Made by a program: the position numbers and the translations under genes
Notes under the pieces: model-generated
The model's database searches: none
Seen by the model: only the letters and a program-made list of their open reading frames with translations
Told to the model about the DNA's origin: nothing
Part shown: piece by piece, positions 7,180-13,402 of the stretch
Layout of the letters: each line of letters opens with the position of its first letter
Position numbering within the stretch: position 1 is the first letter of the stretch
DNA from: RH2-MAG17b sp035945515
GTDB taxonomy: Bacteria > Acidobacteriota > Terriglobia > UBA7540
Length of the DNA: 17,149 nucleotides
NCBI GenBank assembly: GCA_035945515.1
Contig: DASZAE010000461.1
Span: forward strand, 1-17,149
Direction of reading: 5' to 3'

Positions 7180-7257
7180 CCGCTTTAACTCCCCGAAACC
7201 TTAGAACCCATTGACGCGAGATTAGTTGCGTAGGCCCTGCACGGTGGCGTCTGATTC

Positions 7258-7323
7258 TGTAGCGGCAGCCTCTGGCTGCCGGTCTTTACTATTAAAATCC
7301 GGCGGCCAGAGGCCGCCGCTACA
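7258..7323 (+). repeat. Hairpin repeat copy B (66 bp), forward orientation
   Basis: Same length and layout as copy A: TGTAGCGGCAGCC left arm, loop TCTTTACTATTAAAAT, right arm ending GGCCGCCGCTACA. Two positions of the left arm differ (GGCAGCC and GGCTGCC), and these two changes compensate each other within the arm's own short palindrome. The left flank TCTGATTC (7250-7257) is shared, inverted, with copy E at 13344-13351. Confidence 0.9.
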
Positions 7324-7497
7324 GTGCCTGCGAAGCCAGAAAGTTGATTCTATACTAATCCGCGGTAATTATCTAATATGTTTATATCTTATAAGTACAA
7401 CCATTTTGGCTGCGGAGCGGTGGAACAGGAACCGTTGTCAGAGGCCGCTGCTACGCATCGGGGGTGCTTTGGGGTTACGCTTTATTTTGAAGTGCGG

Positions 7498-7503
7498 TAC
7501 AAT
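7498..7503 (+). promoter_or_regulatory. Candidate -10 box for the cytochrome/quinoprotein pair
   Basis: TACAAT matches the TATAAT consensus at five of six positions and would place transcription start about 38 nt before the GTG start codon. No good -35 hexamer lies 16-18 nt upstream (the nearest is TTACGC), so the call is weak. Confidence 0.25.
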
Positions 7504-7547
7504 GTTCCGCTATTTGAATCGAGCACAAATTGGGTGAGGGTCACAGC

Positions 7548-8381
7548 GTGAGTCAAATGAATTCGTGCAAGGTAAAAACGAGCAAACAATGGATCATGGG
7601 GATCATGGGAGCGGGCATCTGCATTTTCGTCAGCGCGCTTGCGGGCATGACGCTCACGGGATACACGGGCCGCGCCCAAGCTAATCAACCTGCCGGTAAT
7701 TCGGCGGCGGTCGAGCGCGGCGGGCAGCAATTCGCTTCAAGCTGCGGCTTTTGCCACGGGGCGGACGCGACGGGCGGGCGCGGACCGGATTTAGTCCGCT
7801 CGAAGCTCGTTGCAGATGACGTCGGCGGCAACCTGATTGGCAGCGTGATCCGCAATGGCCGTCCGGCCAAAGGGATGCCTGCCTTCACCATGTCAGCGCA
7901 ACAAATCAGTGATATTGCTGCGTTCCTGCATGCGCGCTTCCGCGCCGAGCGTAGCTCGCGGACAATGGGTGGCGGTGATTATCCGCTGTCGAAGCTGCTC
8001 ACCGGCAACGCCGCTGAAGGCAAGGCGTTCTTTGATAAGGCGGGCTGCGCCGGATGCCATTCGGTTACGGGCGACCTGGCGCACGTAGCGAAAAAGTATG
8101 AGCCGGTAGTGCTCGAAATGCGCATGTTATACCCGCGCGGAGCGGAGACGCCTACTGTTACCGTCACGCTGCCCTCGGGCGAGCAAGTTAAGGGCGAGCT
8201 TGAACATCTGGATGAATTTTCGGTGGCGCTGCGCGACTCGGCGGGCTGGTACCGGTCATTCCCGAGAAGCGAAGTGAAAGTTGAGGTGCATGACCCGCTG
8301 GCTGCTCATCAAGCATTGCTCAGCAAGCTGACTCAGGATGACGTGCATAACCTGTTTGCCTATCTCGAAACCTTGCAGTGA
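7548..8381 (+). CDS. Diheme cytochrome c with inserted Sm/SH3-like module
   Basis: 277-aa exported electron carrier. A hydrophobic N-terminal segment (about 17-38) is followed by a first cytochrome c domain with CGFCH (66-70) and the likely axial Met110 in KGMPAF. A second heme site is CAGCH (167-171). After it, at about 202-245, comes a small beta module (TVTLPSGEQVKGELEHLDEFSVALRD..GWYRSFPRSEV) with the look of an Sm/SH3-like barrel, then the usual C-terminal helix LTQDDVHNLFAYLETL. The GTG at 7548 is preferred because GAGG lies 8 nt upstream; TTG at 7530 and ATG at 7557 are alternatives. It is probably the periplasmic redox partner of the quinoprotein encoded 94 bp downstream. Confidence 0.87.
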   Translation: MSQMNSCKVKTSKQWIMGIMGAGICIFVSALAGMTLTGYTGRAQANQPAGNSAAVERGGQQFASSCGFCHGADATGGRGPDLVRSKLVADDVGGNLIGSVIRNGRPAKGMPAFTMSAQQISDIAAFLHARFRAERSSRTMGGGDYPLSKLLTGNAAEGKAFFDKAGCAGCHSVTGDLAHVAKKYEPVVLEMRMLYPRGAETPTVTVTLPSGEQVKGELEHLDEFSVALRDSAGWYRSFPRSEVKVEVHDPLAAHQALLSKLTQDDVHNLFAYLETLQ

Positions 8382-8385
8382 ATGT

Positions 8386-8460
8386 TGTAGCGGCGGGGAG
8401 ATGCCGGTCTTTAGTATTAAAATCCGGCGGCCCCTTACAGGCTTGCCCGGCCGCCACAAC
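8386..8460 (+). repeat. Hairpin repeat copy C, imperfect
   Basis: It starts 4 nt after the cytochrome stop with TGTAGCGGCGGGGAGATGCC, carries the loop TCTTTAGTATTAAAAT, and ends CCGGCGGCCCCTTACAGGC followed by TTGCCCGGCCGCCACAAC. The right half resembles the alternative arm of copy E (CCGGCGGCCCCTTAGTGGC on the minus strand) more than the standard arm. It occupies most of the gap between the two genes. Confidence 0.75.
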
Positions 8461-8475
8461 AAATTGGATCTCATT

Positions 8476-10119
8476 ATGAATCATAAAATCGGGCGCTTTT
8501 CGCGCCGCAACTCCGCCCCTTCAACGGGGCTATTTTTGTGGGCCCTTGCGCTGATGTTCCTGCTCGCGGCGCTCAGCCTGCTGCCGCATGTTCTACTGGG
8601 ACAGGGTCTTGACCCCGCCGCGCTGCTCAAGCCGGCCACTAACACCTGGCCCACGTATAACGGGGACTATTCCGGGCGGCGTTTCAGCACTCTTAACCAG
8701 ATCACCGCGTCGAATGTGAACGAGCTTACGCTGGACTGGGTGCTTGAAACGCGAAGCCAATCCATTAAGTCAACGCCGCTCGAAGTCAACGGCATCTTAT
8801 ACTTCACCGCGCCGGACAATGTGTGGGCCGCGGATGCGCGAACGGGCCGCGTGATCTGGCACTATGAGCGCACTTCGGTGGGGGATCACATTGGTCATCG
8901 CGGCGTGGGCATGTACGGCGACTGGCTTTACTTTACCACTTCCGACGCTCAGTTGGTGTGCCTCAATGCCAAGGATGGCAGCGTCCGGTGGATCACGCAA
9001 TTGGCGGACCCGAAGCTAGGCTACTTTTCAACAATGGCGCCGCTGGTAGTCCGGGACCACGTGATTGCGGGTGTTTCGGGCGACGTGACCGATATTCCGG
9101 GTTATCTTGAATCGCTCGATCCCGCCACGGGCAAACTCCAATGGCGCTGGTATACCGAACCGAAGCCCGGCGAACCGGGGTCAAACACGTGGCCGCAAAC
9201 TAGCGACGCTATACGCCACGGCGGCGGCATGACCTGGATGACGGGCACCTACGACCCTGAGCTTAATCTGCTTTATTGGGGTATTGGAAACCCGAACCCG
9301 GTGCTCGCGGGAGCGCCGCGGCCAGGCGACAACCTGTTTACCTGTTCCATCGTTGCTCTCAACCCGGATACGGGCAAGCTGGTGTGGTATTTTCAGCCGT
9401 CGCCGCACGACGTTCATGACTGGGATGCGGTGGAAACGCCGGTGTTGTTTAACGCGACGTTTGATGGCAAACCGCGCAAACTGCTGGCGCAGGCGAGCCG
9501 CAATGGATACTTTTTCGTCTTGGACCGGACCAATGGAGAGCATCTGGTGACGGCACCGTTCATTCAGACCACGTGGGCGTCGGGGATTGATTCCCGAGGG
9601 CGCCCGGTTGCGAAGCCCCAGGACGCTCCCCGGCCGGATGGAGCTCTTGTCGCTCCTGCCTCCGACGGGGCCACAAACTGGATGGCGCCCAGTTTCGACC
9701 CGCAAACAGGGCTTTTTTATGTGAGCGCGCGACGCACGTTTAGCGTTTTCTTTTTGACGGCCGCGGGCAAGGCGGAAGGCTGGGCGGGGACAGATCGCGG
9801 CTTATGGGCCGATTCGGCCATTCGGGCTATCGACTATAAAACCGGAAAGATCGTCTGGGACCATGAGCTTGGAAACGGCGAAGACGGAGCGGGGATTCTG
9901 ACTACGGCGGGCGGAGTTCTCTTTACCGCGGATAACTCCGGCAACATGCTGGCGCTTGATCCGGCCACGGGGAAAACTCTATGGCACGTCAATCTCGGCG
10001 GTCGCATGGCGAGTTCGCCGGAGACTTTTGAGATCGATGGCCGCCAGGTTCTTCTGGTGAGCGCGCGCAACCTGGTCTTTGCCTTCTCGCTTCCGCATAA
10101 GCTGACTCAAAGCAAGTAG
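8476..10119 (+). CDS. PQQ-dehydrogenase-like quinoprotein (eight-bladed propeller), possibly cofactor-altered
   Basis: 547 aa, exported (hydrophobic segment about 18-43). It has the layout of methanol/ethanol-type quinoproteins: TWPTYNGDYSGRRFSTL at the start, tryptophan-docking repeats such as DPATGKLQWRWYT and DPATGKTLWHVN, GNP with Asn272 (matching Asn261 of methanol dehydrogenase) and PHDVHDWD with Asp315 (matching catalytic Asp303). By eye the calcium ligand Glu177 falls at Val204 in SGDVTDIPG, and the vicinal Cys pair before HRGVGMYGD is replaced by GDHIGH. I recall an acidobacterial family called acido-empty quinoprotein; membership is not tested. The ATG at 8476 is used because GGAT lies 7 nt upstream, while earlier in-frame codons overlap the cytochrome gene and repeat C. 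Downstream gene of the cytochrome pair. Confidence 0.88.
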   Translation: MNHKIGRFSRRNSAPSTGLFLWALALMFLLAALSLLPHVLLGQGLDPAALLKPATNTWPTYNGDYSGRRFSTLNQITASNVNELTLDWVLETRSQSIKSTPLEVNGILYFTAPDNVWAADARTGRVIWHYERTSVGDHIGHRGVGMYGDWLYFTTSDAQLVCLNAKDGSVRWITQLADPKLGYFSTMAPLVVRDHVIAGVSGDVTDIPGYLESLDPATGKLQWRWYTEPKPGEPGSNTWPQTSDAIRHGGGMTWMTGTYDPELNLLYWGIGNPNPVLAGAPRPGDNLFTCSIVALNPDTGKLVWYFQPSPHDVHDWDAVETPVLFNATFDGKPRKLLAQASRNGYFFVLDRTNGEHLVTAPFIQTTWASGIDSRGRPVAKPQDAPRPDGALVAPASDGATNWMAPSFDPQTGLFYVSARRTFSVFFLTAAGKAEGWAGTDRGLWADSAIRAIDYKTGKIVWDHELGNGEDGAGILTTAGGVLFTADNSGNMLALDPATGKTLWHVNLGGRMASSPETFEIDGRQVLLVSARNLVFAFSLPHKLTQSK

Positions 10120-10178
10120 GTGGCGGCCGCCTCCTCCGTCGGCTGTTAAAAACTGGAGGCCAACGGCTGCCGCTGCAG
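10117..10178 (+). repeat. Hairpin repeat copy D, strongly degenerate
   Basis: TAGGTGGCGGCCGCCTCCTCC ... CTGTTAAAAACTGGAGGCC ... GGCTGCCGCTGCAG keeps the order left arm, A-rich loop and right arm, but with many mismatches. Its first two bases belong to the quinoprotein stop codon TAG (10117-10119). It lies at the convergent junction with the XRE gene and could act as a transcription end. Confidence 0.45.
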
Positions 10179-10200
10179 CAGTCGAACGCCTTGCTAACGT

Positions 10201-10680
10201 CTACTCCCCTGGTTCGGTTTCATTCATCAAGACCTGCGCAGCGCCGCCCTTCAGAGCGGCAATCTGGCGCTGAAGCTCGCCCGCTACGTCCTCAAGCACG
10301 CGCAACTGTTCTGTCCGGCGGTCTAAAGTAGTTTGCAGTTTGGCGATTTGCTGGCGAAGACGAGCATTTTCTCTTTCGAGCATGGGCGAGCCGTGATCGA
10401 GCGCAACCTTGCGCAATTTGCCAGTAGCCAGCCGCCCTGTCGAGTCGCCCGCAACCTTCCCCATCAACTGCCGAATGAGGTTATCCACTTCCTTGCGCTC
10501 ATTCGCGGCGCATAATCCACGCAGCAGATAGAGATGCGCCAGATCCGGCTGATTGCGGCCCCGCTCCCAATGCTGAATGGCTCCCTTGGTGGCGTTCAAT
10601 CGTCGCGCAAGGCCTTCCTGGCTCAAGCCAAGCCGCACGCGCACGCGCCTGATGACTTTCTGAACCTCTAATGTGGGCAT
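10201..10680 (-). CDS. XRE-type helix-turn-helix regulator with coiled-coil tail
   Basis: 159-aa predicted DNA-binding protein. Residues 7-60 form the HTH (VRVRLGLSQEGLARRLNATKG, then AIQHWERGRNQP), a standard lambda-repressor-like arrangement with the Ser-Gln-Glu start of helix 2. A linker leads to a long amphipathic coiled coil at about 100-144 (LERENARLRQQIAKLQ ... LEDVAGELQRQIAAL), which probably sets dimerisation or binds a partner. The ATG at 10680 is preferred over TTG at 10683: GGAGAG lies 7 nt upstream. A promoter-operator unit lies at 10870-10901 and would leave a leader of about 185 nt. That leader is antisense to a predicted RNA at 10745-10857. It converges with the quinoprotein gene. 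Target genes are unknown; autoregulation is a plausible inference. Confidence 0.85.
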   Translation of the reverse strand: MPTLEVQKVIRRVRVRLGLSQEGLARRLNATKGAIQHWERGRNQPDLAHLYLLRGLCAANERKEVDNLIRQLMGKVAGDSTGRLATGKLRKVALDHGSPMLERENARLRQQIAKLQTTLDRRTEQLRVLEDVAGELQRQIAALKGGAAQVLMNETEPGE

Positions 10681-10708
10681 CAATAGGCTCTCCGGCGCGA
10701 TTTACTAC

Positions 10709-10738
10709 TTGACAAACACTACTCCTGTAGGCTAGACT
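10709..10738 (+). promoter_or_regulatory. Sigma70-like promoter for a predicted small RNA
   Basis: TTGACA (10709-10714, perfect -35) is followed after 18 nt by TAGACT (10733-10738, four of six). It lies 30-60 bp upstream of the XRE start codon and points away from it. Transcription from about 10745 would reach a strong terminator at 10824-10857. Confidence 0.45.
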
Positions 10739-10744
10739 GTATTT

Positions 10745-10857
10745 GTCCTTGCCCAGCGCCGCTGCGATGACAAGGCCATATCTGAGTGAAAACCCGGCAG
10801 GGAACTAGCCTCGCTGCCGGCTGCCATGCGAATTGGTAATAGCCGCATGGTTTTTTT
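10745..10857 (+). ncRNA. Predicted small RNA antisense to the XRE leader
   Basis: The span is set by the promoter at 10709-10738 and the rho-independent terminator ending at 10857, giving about 113 nt. It can form three stem-loops: CCTTG (10747-10751) with CAAGG (10771-10775), CCGGCAG (10794-10800) with CTGCCGG (10814-10820), and the terminator stem. No plus-strand open frame with a ribosome site lies inside. The transcript would be complementary to the 5' leader of the XRE gene. It resembles no RNA family I recognise. Confidence 0.35.
10824..10857 (+). terminator. Rho-independent terminator
   Basis: CCATGCG (10824-10830) and CGCATGG (10844-10850) form a perfect 7-bp stem with a 13-nt loop, followed directly by seven T residues (10851-10857). 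On the plus strand this is a textbook intrinsic terminator. No protein gene ends just upstream on that strand, so the transcript it ends is probably non-coding. Confidence 0.7.
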
Positions 10858-10869
10858 CGTCATATCGTA

Positions 10870-10901
10870 GTTACTATACAGTAACGTTACCCAAATGCCA
10901 A
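10870..10901 (-). promoter_or_regulatory. Sigma70-like promoter with overlapping operator, probably for the XRE gene
   Basis: On the minus strand TTGGCA (10896-10901) is followed after exactly 17 nt by TATAGT (10873-10878), five of six matches in each box. The perfect inverted repeat GTTACT-ATAC-AGTAAC (10870-10885) covers the -10 box, with a further GTTAC half-site at 10886-10890. This is the layout of an autorepressed regulator promoter. A 43-codon open frame (ATG at 10863, stop at 10732) begins almost at the predicted transcription start; whether it is translated as a leader peptide is unclear. Confidence 0.5.
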
Positions 10902-11489
10902 CGATCTTTCGAAAGCCCTTGTTGGATTTCTTGCAGAGAGATGATGGGGGTGTGAGACGCCAAACGAATCCCACCCCTCTCGGTCCCTTTTCATTCCTGC
11001 CCGCTTTTCAACGTCAGATTGCGCCTTGCGAAAGGCAGCAAGACGTCTGTTTTCGCCCGGTCAAGCTTGCTTATTTGTCACGGAGAGCGGTTTTCGTTTT
11101 TGCCTGTAAGTTGCTGTATGACAATACGATCTGCCTTGGCTCGCTTTGGGCAGAGCGCCCAACCCACGCACGCGCTCTTTCTGGTTTAGAGACCCCGTGT
11201 TCCCGCAACTCGTGTCTAGGCTATAGCACAACCCAAAGTGCGTCAAGCAATATATCACAACTAGGCTATCCAAAATCAATCCGGGCTTGCCTGCGAATGC
11301 CGGAGGTTCTTCGCGGGCGCTCGATGGCATCGCGCGACGCATTTGCCGGGTTCGGCCTGCCATCGCCCGGTTTCTCACGCCCATTTACCCACAAACCGTG
11401 TCTCGGTCCCCTCGCGCAGTGTATGTCCGGTAGCACCCTCGAATTTCAAAAACACTTTCTAGCCTGCTGTGCAGAGAGGAGAAAATATC
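10902..11489. other. Long leader or intergenic stretch before the small-protein pair
   Basis: No supportable gene is seen: the long plus-strand frame here lacks a ribosome site and has protein composition unlike a real product. Small hairpins occur (GGGGTG 10947-10952 with CACCCC 10972-10977; AGAGCGC 11152-11158 with GCGCTCT 11171-11177). The nonamer CTAGGCTAT occurs twice, at 11216-11224 and 11261-11269, 45 bp apart. It shares TAGGCTA with 10728-10734 near the small-RNA promoter and may be a binding site. The promoter of the downstream pair was not found. Confidence 0.45.
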
Positions 11490-11885
11490 ATGCACGTTCA
11501 ACAAGACCAAGCCAAGGGTCTGGGACCTGCCGTGCTTCCCAAGGCCATGATCAGCACGCTTCCCGCTCCGGTCGCGCTGCCCGTGCCGGGGTCTCTTACC
11601 TGGAAACCGGCTTCCATGAGCGCGTCCGGTCGTCAAACTGCGTCGTCCGCATCCGTGCGTTGCAGCGAAAAGGGATGTGTCTTTCCCATGTCGCCGGGCT
11701 CCGAAGGGAAATGCCTTCACCACTTGCGCCAGACTCAGGAGCCGGTGCTATTTTCATCCTACCAACCCACCCGCGCGGTATTAGACCGGGGGCGGTTCGA
11801 AATTCCCGATGAAGAAGTCGATACATCCAGAACTCACGATCGCCGCAGATTAGCAGCAATACGTGAGGCGTTTCTTGAGGATTAA
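11490..11885 (+). CDS. Small protein with a C-x4-C-x11-C-x2-H putative zinc site
   Basis: 131 aa, no signal peptide. The first 55 residues are Pro/Ala/Ser-rich and probably unstructured. Cys58, Cys63, Cys75 and His78 (or His77) in RCSEKGCVFP...GKCLHH form a likely zinc-binding knuckle. Then comes QEPVLFSSYQPT and a charged C-terminal helix (RRRLAAIREAFLED). GAGGAG lies 7 nt before the ATG, which fixes the start despite a longer open frame. The HTH gene begins 35 nt downstream on the same strand, so the two are probably co-transcribed. I recognise no named family; it could be an adaptor or regulatory protein working with the HTH partner, but that is inference. Confidence 0.7.
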   Translation: MHVQQDQAKGLGPAVLPKAMISTLPAPVALPVPGSLTWKPASMSASGRQTASSASVRCSEKGCVFPMSPGSEGKCLHHLRQTQEPVLFSSYQPTRAVLDRGRFEIPDEEVDTSRTHDRRRLAAIREAFLED

Positions 11886-11920
11886 TCTAATCTCAGTCCT
11901 ATATCCTAACGGGAGGTGCC

Positions 11921-12244
11921 GTGACCGTGCCGATACAACCTTGGACTCGAAATATATTGCCAACCCCAATGCCGGAAGCAGCCTATCCTGAGGTGGAGCC
12001 TTTGCTTCCTGTGGCGCGCGCGTGGAATACACTTCGCCGCCGCACGGGGATTCCCTTGTCTCGCGCCACTTTCTACCGGTGGGTCAGCAGCGGCAAGGTG
12101 TATTCGCTGCGCATGGGCCTGAAGGTCTATGTGCCTACTTCTGTAGTCGACGGAATCGTGAAACAGTGCCAAGCCGGAAATTCTCTATGGCCCACCAGCC
12201 AGGAAATCGCACTACCGGGTGAAGGCCAAGCGCCTGGCGCGTAA
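11921..12244 (+). CDS. Small excisionase-like helix-turn-helix protein
   Basis: 107 aa. The central segment SRATFYRWVSSGKVYSLRMG followed by LKVYVPTSVV (about 47-76) matches the winged-helix layout of excisionase/MerR-like DNA-binding domains (HTH_17 type), where R-x-T-x-Y-R-W starts the recognition helix and GK...G...VP forms the wing. About 30 residues precede it and a short polar tail follows. The start codon is GTG at 11921 with GGAGG 4 nt upstream, or GTG at 11927 with 10 nt spacing; both are plausible. It follows the zinc-site protein by 35 nt. Such proteins either direct excision of mobile DNA or act as transcription factors; no integrase is in the window, so a regulatory role is more likely here. 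Confidence 0.78.
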   Translation: MTVPIQPWTRNILPTPMPEAAYPEVEPLLPVARAWNTLRRRTGIPLSRATFYRWVSSGKVYSLRMGLKVYVPTSVVDGIVKQCQAGNSLWPTSQEIALPGEGQAPGA

Positions 12245-12250
12245 CTGTCG

Positions 12251-12332
12251 TGGAAGGCGCCCTTCGGAAAAGCAGAAAAGCGGTTTGTGCTTTAATCACC
12301 GCTTAAAAGCAGATTCCGAAGGGCGCCTTCCA
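12251..12332. terminator. Large quasi-palindrome at a convergent junction, possible bidirectional terminator
   Basis: TGGAAGGCGCCCTTCGGAA (12251-12269) and its exact 19-bp complement (12314-12332) are outer arms. AAGCGGT (12278-12284) and ACCGCTT (12298-12304) are inner arms. The word AAAAGCAGA occurs in direct orientation on both sides (12268-12276 and 12305-12313). The right arm encodes the last residues of the SDR protein, whose stop codon is in the loop. It sits between the convergent HTH and SDR genes. No long T-run follows, so termination would be atypical. Confidence 0.5.
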
Positions 12333-13197
12333 ATTCTGGAAAGCTGAAAACATACCCTAACGATTTCAAGACGGCAGGCTCTGCGCGCTGGCTTGAAAGA
12401 AGCATCTCATCCGCCATTTCGCCCAAGACCAACCTCAATGCAAAAGATGGAGCCGGTGCCCACGCGGGCCGTTTAAGCGCCCTGCCGAGCGTTTTTGCGA
12501 ATTCACGATTGCGAACCGGGCTTGGGGACGCTGCAATCACCGGACCGCTCACGCCCTCCGAGTTCAAACACTTTTCGATCACGCCGAGAGCATCCTCGAG
12601 CACGATCCAACTCATGAATTGCCGCCCGCTGCCAAGCACTCCCCCGAGTCCCATGCGGAACGGACGCATCATCAGCGGCAGCGCGCCTGCTCGCGCGCTG
12701 AGCACAACTCCAAATCTCAAGATAACCGTTCTAGTTCCGTGCCGTGCAGCCGTACCAGCTTCGCTTTCCATGTCACGGCAAACTTCTGCTAAAAAGCCGC
12801 GTCCGGGAGGGCTGGTTTCGGTGAGGATTTCATCATCCCGATTGCCGTAGTACCCCACCGCGGAGGCCATAACCAGCGCCCGCGGCGGCTGCCGAAGCCG
12901 GGCGAGAGCCTGGATCAAAAGCCGGATTCCATTTACCCGGCTTTCGCGGATGCGTTTTTTCTTCTCACGGCTCCATCGTCCCGAGCCGATGTTCTCGCCC
13001 GCGAGATGCACCACCGCATCGATCGTGCTATCAGGCAGCAGCGGAGCGATGCCAGCCTGCGGATTCCAGCTTATCTGGTCAGGACCTAACTGTGATGTTG
13101 AGCGGGTAAGGCGAAGCACTTGATGGCCGGCAGCGTTGAGGCGTGAGACTAGAGCCGATCCGATGAATCCGCTGGCGCCGACTACGAGGATTTGCAT
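12292..13197 (-). CDS. TIGR01777/YfcH-type SDR epimerase-like protein
   Basis: 301-aa cytoplasmic protein of the extended/atypical SDR class (SDR39U1, YfcH type), a NAD(P)-binding Rossmann fold with uncertain substrate. The cofactor loop is GASGFIG (7-13). HLAGENIGSGRWS (64-76) and SAVGYYGN (112-119) are hallmarks of this subfamily, as is TETSPPGRGFLAEVC (126-140). The C-terminal DUF1731-type region (about 250-299) ends LLSSQRAEPAVLKSLGYVF and ELEGALRNLL. AGGGGA lies about 9 nt upstream of the ATG at 13197. The last codons are part of a perfect inverted repeat with the intergenic DNA. The gene is downstream of the GH35-like gene on the same strand, separated by repeat E. Confidence 0.9.
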   Translation of the reverse strand: MQILVVGASGFIGSALVSRLNAAGHQVLRLTRSTSQLGPDQISWNPQAGIAPLLPDSTIDAVVHLAGENIGSGRWSREKKKRIRESRVNGIRLLIQALARLRQPPRALVMASAVGYYGNRDDEILTETSPPGRGFLAEVCRDMESEAGTAARHGTRTVILRFGVVLSARAGALPLMMRPFRMGLGGVLGSGRQFMSWIVLEDALGVIEKCLNSEGVSGPVIAASPSPVRNREFAKTLGRALKRPAWAPAPSFALRLVLGEMADEMLLSSQRAEPAVLKSLGYVFSFPELEGALRNLLLSGD

Positions 13198-13267
13198 CGC
13201 ACATCGTCCCCTGAACTGAATTCTATCTTAACACCGCGGGCAGGAAGTGGTAGCGACGGTCATTGGC

Positions 13268-13343
13268 TGTAGCGGCGGGCAAAGCCACTAAGGGGCCGCC
13301 GGATTTTAATAGTAAAGACCGGCGGCCAGAGGCCGCCGCTACA
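13268..13343 (-). repeat. Hairpin repeat copy E, loop inverted relative to the other copies
   Basis: The loop reads ATTTTAATAGTAAAGA on the plus strand, the reverse complement of the loop in copies A-C. One arm is the standard GGCGGCCAGAGGCCGCC. The other is a longer variant, GCGGGCAAAGCCACTAAGG followed by GGCCGCC, related to copy C. The left flank CGACGGTCATTGGC (13254-13267) matches copy A, and the right flank GAATCAGA (13344-13351) matches the inverted left flank of copy B. Confidence 0.85.
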
Positions 13344-13402
13344 GAATCAGATCCTTGCCGTCCTTCTGCACGAATTACAGTTTAAGTTTCCTGGCCTGAA
13401 TT

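Larger units (their letters stand above)
7180..7547. other. Divergent intergenic region with repeat B and AT-rich promoter zone
   Basis: The region separates the minus-strand matrixin operon from the plus-strand cytochrome/quinoprotein pair. It contains repeat copy B (7258-7323), an AT-rich block (about 7350-7405) that probably holds the operon promoter on the minus strand, and a decayed right arm of the repeat (CAGAGGCCGCTGCTAC, 7440-7455). A -10-like TACAAT (7498-7503) precedes the cytochrome gene. No gene is supportable here. Confidence 0.5.

Noticed and set aside
8338..8475. Longer N-terminus for the quinoprotein
   Set aside because: It would overlap the end of the cytochrome gene and be translated through repeat copy C; the ATG at 8476 has a ribosome site and is followed by a normal export signal.
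11152..11177. AGAGCGC...GCGCTCT hairpin as a terminator
   Set aside because: The stem is 7 bp with a 12-nt loop, but only a short, interrupted T-stretch follows, and no transcript is known to end there.
11344..11362. tRNA T-arm-like GCCGGGTTCGGCCTGCC
   Set aside because: The flanking bases do not make a T-stem of five pairs, and no acceptor, D or anticodon arms can be placed around it.
10895..11812. Plus-strand open frame of 305 codons
   Set aside because: It has no ribosome site, a composition typical of chance frames, no recognisable motif, and it overlaps the well-supported small gene at 11490-11885 in a different frame.
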